Below, in pieces: positions 60,038-64,000 of a DNA stretch of 64,000 nucleotides (within the stretch, counting starts at the first letter, position 1; each line of letters starts with the position of its first letter). Position numbers and translations under genes: made by a program. A model generated the notes under the pieces. The model was given only the letters and a program-made list of their open reading frames with translations. It made no database searches and was not told where the DNA came from. The DNA lies in the NCBI GenBank assembly GCA_041905595.1, contig JAYRKT010000018.1:1-64000 (forward strand), given 5' to 3'. The DNA is from Aliitabrizicola sp041905595 (GTDB taxonomy: Bacteria; Pseudomonadota; Alphaproteobacteria; Rhodobacterales; Rhodobacteraceae).

Positions 60038-61285
60038 ATGAAGACCACCGACGTCGCGATCATCGGCGGAGGCCAGGCCGGCCTTGCGACCAGCCACAGC
60101 CTTTCGCCGCTAGGCGTTGACCATGTCGTGCTCGAACGGGGCAGGGCGGGAGAGCGCTGGTTTTCCCAGAGATGGGAGTCGCTCAATCTTCTGACCACGA
60201 CCGGGATGAGCGCCTTGCCCGGCCTGCCGCATGACGGGTTTGACCCCGACGGCTTCATGCCGGCCGCCGATTTCGCCCGCTACCTCGACCGTTACGCCCA
60301 GAGCATGTCCGTGCCGCTGATGAGCGGCGCCGATGTGCGGCGGCTTGCCGTCGAGGGCGTAGGCTTTGCGATCCAGACGACCGTCGGCAACTGGCGCGCC
60401 AGGTCCGTCGTCATCGCGACCGGGGCCTGCGACCATCCGCGTCGCCCGGGCGTGGCCGTGGCGCTGGACCCGCGGCTCTACCAGATGGATGCCGCCCATT
60501 ACAGGCGGCCCCGCGACCTTCCCGACGGCGGTGTGCTCGTTGTCGGCGCCGCGGCGTCCGGCGTCCAGCTCGCCGAAGAGATCCAGGCTTCGGGCAGGCA
60601 GGTCACGCTTTCGGTGGGCGAGCATCTCGGCGCCCCCCGCCGGTACCGGGGCAGGGACTTCTACCGCTGGCTTGACATGCTCGGGATCCTGGCAGAGCCC
60701 ATCACCGATCCTGCCCATCGAGAGGCGATGCTGCGCCAGCCGTCTCTGCAACTGATCGGCTCGGCCGGGAACCGCGACATCAGTCTGGCCACGCTGCGCG
60801 CCCAGGGCGTGCATCTGGTTGGCCGGCTTTGCGGGACGGTGGGGCGGCGGGCGGAGTTCGACGACAGCCTCGAAGCCAGCACGGAACTGGCCCATGCACG
60901 CAGGCTCAAGATGCTCGACCGGCTGGATCTTGCAATCGGCCACAGCGGCCTGCCGGCCGAAGCCGCCGATCCAGAGGCGCGCATGCCGATCATCGCCCGC
61001 CGCGACGCCGAGGCGATCGACCTCTTCGATCGCGGCATCCGATCGGTCGTCTGGGCGACGGGTTATGGCCGCAGCTACCCGTGGTTGCACCTGCCGGTGA
61101 CGGACAGCCGCGGCGAGCTGCTCCATGACCAGGGCGCGCTCGCGGTGCCGGGGCTTTTCACAATCGGCCTCAATTTCCTGCGGCGGCGGCAGTCGTCATT
61201 CATCGGCGGCTGCGGCCGCGATGCGGAGGACCTTGCTTCGCTCATCAAGGCCCATCTCGACACCAGCAAACGCCGCGCCGCGTGA
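60038..61285 (+). CDS. Flavin-dependent monooxygenase-like oxidoreductase
   Basis: A 415-residue FAD/NAD(P)-binding protein. It has AIIGGGQAGLATSHSL at the N-terminus, RWESLNLLTT following it, GGVLVVGAAASGVQLAEE as the second dinucleotide motif and VVWATGYGRSY near the end. This is the layout of flavin-containing monooxygenases and related oxidoreductases (MSMEG_0569-like). The substrate is unknown; sulfur or nitrogen oxygenation is typical of the family. It lies 61 bases after osmC and 27 bases before the MFS gene. Confidence 0.87.
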   Translation: MKTTDVAIIGGGQAGLATSHSLSPLGVDHVVLERGRAGERWFSQRWESLNLLTTTGMSALPGLPHDGFDPDGFMPAADFARYLDRYAQSMSVPLMSGADVRRLAVEGVGFAIQTTVGNWRARSVVIATGACDHPRRPGVAVALDPRLYQMDAAHYRRPRDLPDGGVLVVGAAASGVQLAEEIQASGRQVTLSVGEHLGAPRRYRGRDFYRWLDMLGILAEPITDPAHREAMLRQPSLQLIGSAGNRDISLATLRAQGVHLVGRLCGTVGRRAEFDDSLEASTELAHARRLKMLDRLDLAIGHSGLPAEAADPEARMPIIARRDAEAIDLFDRGIRSVVWATGYGRSYPWLHLPVTDSRGELLHDQGALAVPGLFTIGLNFLRRRQSSFIGGCGRDAEDLASLIKAHLDTSKRRAA

Positions 61286-61312
61286 CACGCGCCGACTGCG
61301 AAGGGGTTTCTC

Positions 61313-62560
61313 ATGACACCGATCTCCACCAACCTGGCAAAGATCCGGCCGCGGCAAGAGCGGCGGCCCGGCAGCCTCCGCGGCAGTCTCGCCATTGCCG
61401 GAGCAACGCTTGGCATGGCCAGCGGCTTCGGCGTGATGATCCTGTCTTCGGTCTTCATGGGGCCTCTGGTCGCCGAGTTCGGCTGGAGCCGCGCGGATGT
61501 CAGCCTCGGCTATGTCTGTGCGGCCATGGGCATGGCGACAGGGGGGCTGGTCTGGGGACGGGTGTCCGACAGGGTCGATCTGCGCTGGATGCTGGCCATG
61601 GGCGGGGTCTGCCAGGTCCTGCCGCTCGCGCTGATATCGGTCACCTCCGCCCTCTGGCAGTTCCTGGCCGCGCACCTGCTTCTCGGCTTCTTCGGCTTCG
61701 GCGCGCTTTACGCCCCCTATGTCGCCGTGGCGAGCGACTGGTTCCCGGCCCGACGGGGACTGGTGATGGGGATCGTGACGGCGGGCGGTGCGCTCGGGCA
61801 GGGGGTCTTGCCCTATCTTGCCGAAATGCTCATCGCCGCGGGGGGCTGGCGCCAAGCCTATGTCATGCTCGCTGCATTGATGGCCTGTGTGCAGACTGGC
61901 GTCTTTCTGAGCGTCCGTTTCCGGCAGCCTCGCCGATCGTCTGCAACGATGGCAGGCCAGGGTGCGACGCTGATGACGCCGCGGATGATGACGCTCGCAT
62001 GCGCCGCCTTCTTCTGCTGCGCCTGCATGGGCATGCCGCTGGTCCACCTTGCGGGATTCGTGGCGATGATCTGCGGATCCTCCAGTCTGGGTGCGACGAG
62101 CCTTCTTCTGGCGATGGGCAGCGGGTCCATCGGGCGGATCGCCTTCGGTCTTCTGGCCGACCGCATCGGCAACGTTCGCACCTACCGGATCGCCGCCTTC
62201 GGCCAGGCGGCCAGCCTGATGGTCTTTCCGGCGCTGAGCGACGCTCAGGCGCTGATGATCCTCTCGGCCGTGTTCGGTTTCGCCTTCTCGGGCAACATGA
62301 CCTGCATGTTGCTGTGCATCCGCGAGGAAGCGCCGGCTCCCCGCCTGGGAGCAGCCGTCGGCTACATCCTCTTCATCGCCTGGGCCGGCATGGGCGCCGG
62401 GGGCTACCTGGGTGGGGCCTTCTTCGACGCAACCGGAAGCTACGACCTCGCTTTCCGCACCGCCACCACCTTCGGTTTCGCCTCCTTCCTGCTGCTGTCG
62501 GCCCTTGACCACGCGCCCGGCATCCTTCGTCGCCCACCTTCGCGTCCGGCCCGGGTCTGA
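61313..62560 (+). CDS. MFS transporter
   Basis: A 415-residue major facilitator with 12 predicted membrane segments, starting MTPISTNLAKIRP. GWSRADVSLGY and the loop GRVSDRVDLRWMLAMGG are typical of the monocarboxylate/oxalate-formate branch. It probably moves the substrate or product of the surrounding enzymes. Substrate unknown. Confidence 0.88.
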   Translation: MTPISTNLAKIRPRQERRPGSLRGSLAIAGATLGMASGFGVMILSSVFMGPLVAEFGWSRADVSLGYVCAAMGMATGGLVWGRVSDRVDLRWMLAMGGVCQVLPLALISVTSALWQFLAAHLLLGFFGFGALYAPYVAVASDWFPARRGLVMGIVTAGGALGQGVLPYLAEMLIAAGGWRQAYVMLAALMACVQTGVFLSVRFRQPRRSSATMAGQGATLMTPRMMTLACAAFFCCACMGMPLVHLAGFVAMICGSSSLGATSLLLAMGSGSIGRIAFGLLADRIGNVRTYRIAAFGQAASLMVFPALSDAQALMILSAVFGFAFSGNMTCMLLCIREEAPAPRLGAAVGYILFIAWAGMGAGGYLGGAFFDATGSYDLAFRTATTFGFASFLLLSALDHAPGILRRPPSRPARV

Positions 62561-62599
62561 CGCGCCTCCCCCAAACCACACCAACTGAAAGGAAAGTCC

Positions 62600-64000
62600 G
62601 TGTCTTCGATCCGCTCTTCCATCCTTGGCACCATCGGCAACACCCCGGTCGTGCGCATCAACAACCTTGCGCCCGAAGGGATCGAGATGTTCGTCAAGAT
62701 CGAGGCCTTCAATCCACTCGGTTCGGTCAAGGACCGCATTGCACTCGGCATCATCGAGGCAGCCGAACGAGACGGGCGGTTGCGCCCCGGCCAGACCGTG
62801 GTCGAGGCAACGAGCGGCAATACCGGCATCGGCCTCGCTCTGGTCTGTGCGCAGAAGGGCTATCCGCTGGTCATCGTCATGGCGGAAAGCTTCAGCGTCG
62901 AACGGCGCAGGCTGCTGCGCTTCCTCGGGGCAAAGGTCGTGCTGACGCCTGCGGCCAACAAGGGCAGCGGCATGATCGAGAAAGCCGCACAGCTGGCCGA
63001 GAAACATGGCTGGTTCCTGGCCCGCCAGTTCGACAACCCCGCCAATGCCGAGACCCACGCCCGAACCACCGCCGAAGAGATCCTCGCGGATTTTGGGGCG
63101 GATGGACTCGACTATTTCGTCAGCGGGTTGGGCACGGGCGGGACAATGCTCGGGGTCGCCTCGGTCTTGAAGGAGCGCAGCCCTCGGACACGGATCATCG
63201 GCTGCGAGCCGGAGAACGCCCAGATCCTCGCCTCTGGCCGCTTCCAGCCGATGCGACCGGACGGGGTGCCCTCCGAAAGCCATCCGGTGTTCAGGCCGCA
63301 CCCGATGCAGGGCTGGACGCCCGACTTCGTCCCGCCCTTCGCCGCAACCGCACTGGAGGCGAGCCTGATCGACGTGATCGAACCGGTGACGGGCGATGAC
63401 GCGATCGCCTGGACGCGAAAGCTCGCGACGCGCGAAGGCATCTTTTGCGGTATAACCAGCGGCGCGACCTTTGCCGCCGCGATGGCGATTTCGCAACGCG
63501 CCGCCCCGGGGTCCCGGGTCCTTGCCATGTTACCTGACACCGGTGAGCGCTATCTCTCGACACCGCTTTTTGCCGATATCCCCGAGGAGATGACCGGCGA
63601 GGAATTGGCCCTGTCGAACTCCACTCCCGGGCACCGTTTCGGGGGTTCGATCCAGGTCCCGATCGCACCGCCCCATCGCGACCTGCCCGAAGAGGATGTT
63701 GCGGCGCTTGAAGCGCTGGTCGGCAGCGGCACCGATCCGGTGGTCGTCTTCGGTCTGGAATGGTGCGAATTCAGCTGGTCCGTGCACCGCTTCCTGCGCG
63801 GGGCCGGCATACCGTTCCGGGCCGTGAACCTTGACGCTCCCGCCTACCGTGCCGACCGCGCCGGCGACAGGCTGCGATGGGCGCTGCGGAACAAGGTCGG
63901 TTCGGCGACGCTTCCACAGGTCTTCATTGGCGGACGGCATCTCGGCGGCGCGAGCGATAGCCTTGCCGCATTCGAAAACGGCGGCGTGACCTCGGATCTC
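62600..64000 (+). CDS. Cysteine synthase-like PLP enzyme fused to a glutaredoxin domain (partial, cut by window end)
   Basis: An open frame of 467 codons from GTG 62600 (GAAAGGAAA upstream) that runs off the window. Residues ~1-310 match O-acetylserine sulfhydrylase (CysK): SVKDR with PLP Lys44, TSGNTG at 71-76 and SGLGTGGTMLG. Residues ~375-460 look like a glutaredoxin: VVVFGLEWCEFSW with Cys389 and Ser392 (a monothiol CxxS site) and TLPQVFIGGRHLGG. The fusion suggests that sulfur is handed to or from a bound thiol. It is the fourth gene of the osmC set. Confidence 0.9.
   Translation, partial: MSSIRSSILGTIGNTPVVRINNLAPEGIEMFVKIEAFNPLGSVKDRIALGIIEAAERDGRLRPGQTVVEATSGNTGIGLALVCAQKGYPLVIVMAESFSVERRRLLRFLGAKVVLTPAANKGSGMIEKAAQLAEKHGWFLARQFDNPANAETHARTTAEEILADFGADGLDYFVSGLGTGGTMLGVASVLKERSPRTRIIGCEPENAQILASGRFQPMRPDGVPSESHPVFRPHPMQGWTPDFVPPFAATALEASLIDVIEPVTGDDAIAWTRKLATREGIFCGITSGATFAAAMAISQRAAPGSRVLAMLPDTGERYLSTPLFADIPEEMTGEELALSNSTPGHRFGGSIQVPIAPPHRDLPEEDVAALEALVGSGTDPVVVFGLEWCEFSWSVHRFLRGAGIPFRAVNLDAPAYRADRAGDRLRWALRNKVGSATLPQVFIGGRHLGGASDSLAAFENGGVTSDL

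Noticed and set aside
61196..63496. 766-codon minus-strand frame opposite the MFS and cysteine synthase genes
   Set aside because: No recognisable motif, and the plus strand encodes clear MFS and PLP-enzyme signatures.
1..64000. CRISPR arrays, tRNA and rRNA genes
   Set aside because: No regularly spaced repeat array and no tRNA or rRNA sequence was recognised on reading the window. A scan with dedicated software would be needed to exclude a single tRNA.

Overview
The window is high-GC DNA with the gene content of an alphaproteobacterium, most likely a Rhodobacterales/Paracoccus-type organism. The evidence is a complete beta-hydroxyaspartate cycle cluster, an arsJ/GAPDH arsenic operon, TctABC with TctDE, several Pot/Liv/Dpp uptake operons and a DUF1127 protein. 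Many decayed insertion sequences (IS3, IS5 and IS6 families), a P4-type integrase fragment and truncated housekeeping genes mark it as an accessory region: a plasmid, a chromid or a heavily rearranged part of the chromosome. No tRNA, rRNA, CRISPR array or replication origin was recognised. All calls come from reading sequence and protein motifs; no database search was run.

Layout. 0.2-9.2 kb is a defence island: a serine recombinase, a possible HEPN-like protein, a type I restriction-modification operon (hsdM-hsdS-X-hsdR, all joined by 4-base overlaps) and a divergent DUF3800 protein. X is a tandem-CBS protein with a C-terminal RX4H (HEPN-type) motif. A near-identical 28-bp element lies just after the HEPN-like gene and again just after the DUF3800 gene. 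9.2-10.2 kb is wreckage (LysR, carboxymuconolactone decarboxylase and IS5 remnants). 10.1-17.2 kb holds a TerC-type membrane protein, a tripartite tricarboxylate transporter and its two-component system with a dedicated periplasmic protein. 17.2-20.4 kb holds an HExxH secreted protein, a winged-helix/TPR regulator and IS debris.

20.4-28.4 kb is a Pot-type ABC uptake operon with two amidohydrolases and a flavin reductase-like protein, controlled by a GntR regulator; a long inverted repeat sits at its promoter. 28.6-29.6 kb is a chimera of integrase, gcvP and sdaA fragments. 29.6-35.8 kb is an arsenic operon: ArsR-ArsC fusion, GAPDH, ArsJ, ArsR, a Cys-rich flavoprotein and an MFS exporter. 35.9-41.3 kb is the beta-hydroxyaspartate cycle (bhcR divergent from bhcABCD), which assimilates glyoxylate. 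41.3-47.7 kb is a Liv-type ABC operon ending in a hydantoin/allantoin racemase-like gene, with a divergent GntR regulator.

47.9-56.9 kb is a LysR regulator and an operon of a serine beta-lactamase-like hydrolase, a complete Dpp-type peptide transporter and a fusion of a YkuD L,D-transpeptidase with an AstE/AspA zinc hydrolase; this looks like an uncharacterised cell-wall-peptide system. 57.0-64.0 kb holds a DNA-binding/alpha-beta-hydrolase fusion, a DUF1127 protein, and an OsmC - flavin monooxygenase - MFS - (cysteine synthase+glutaredoxin) set cut by the window end.
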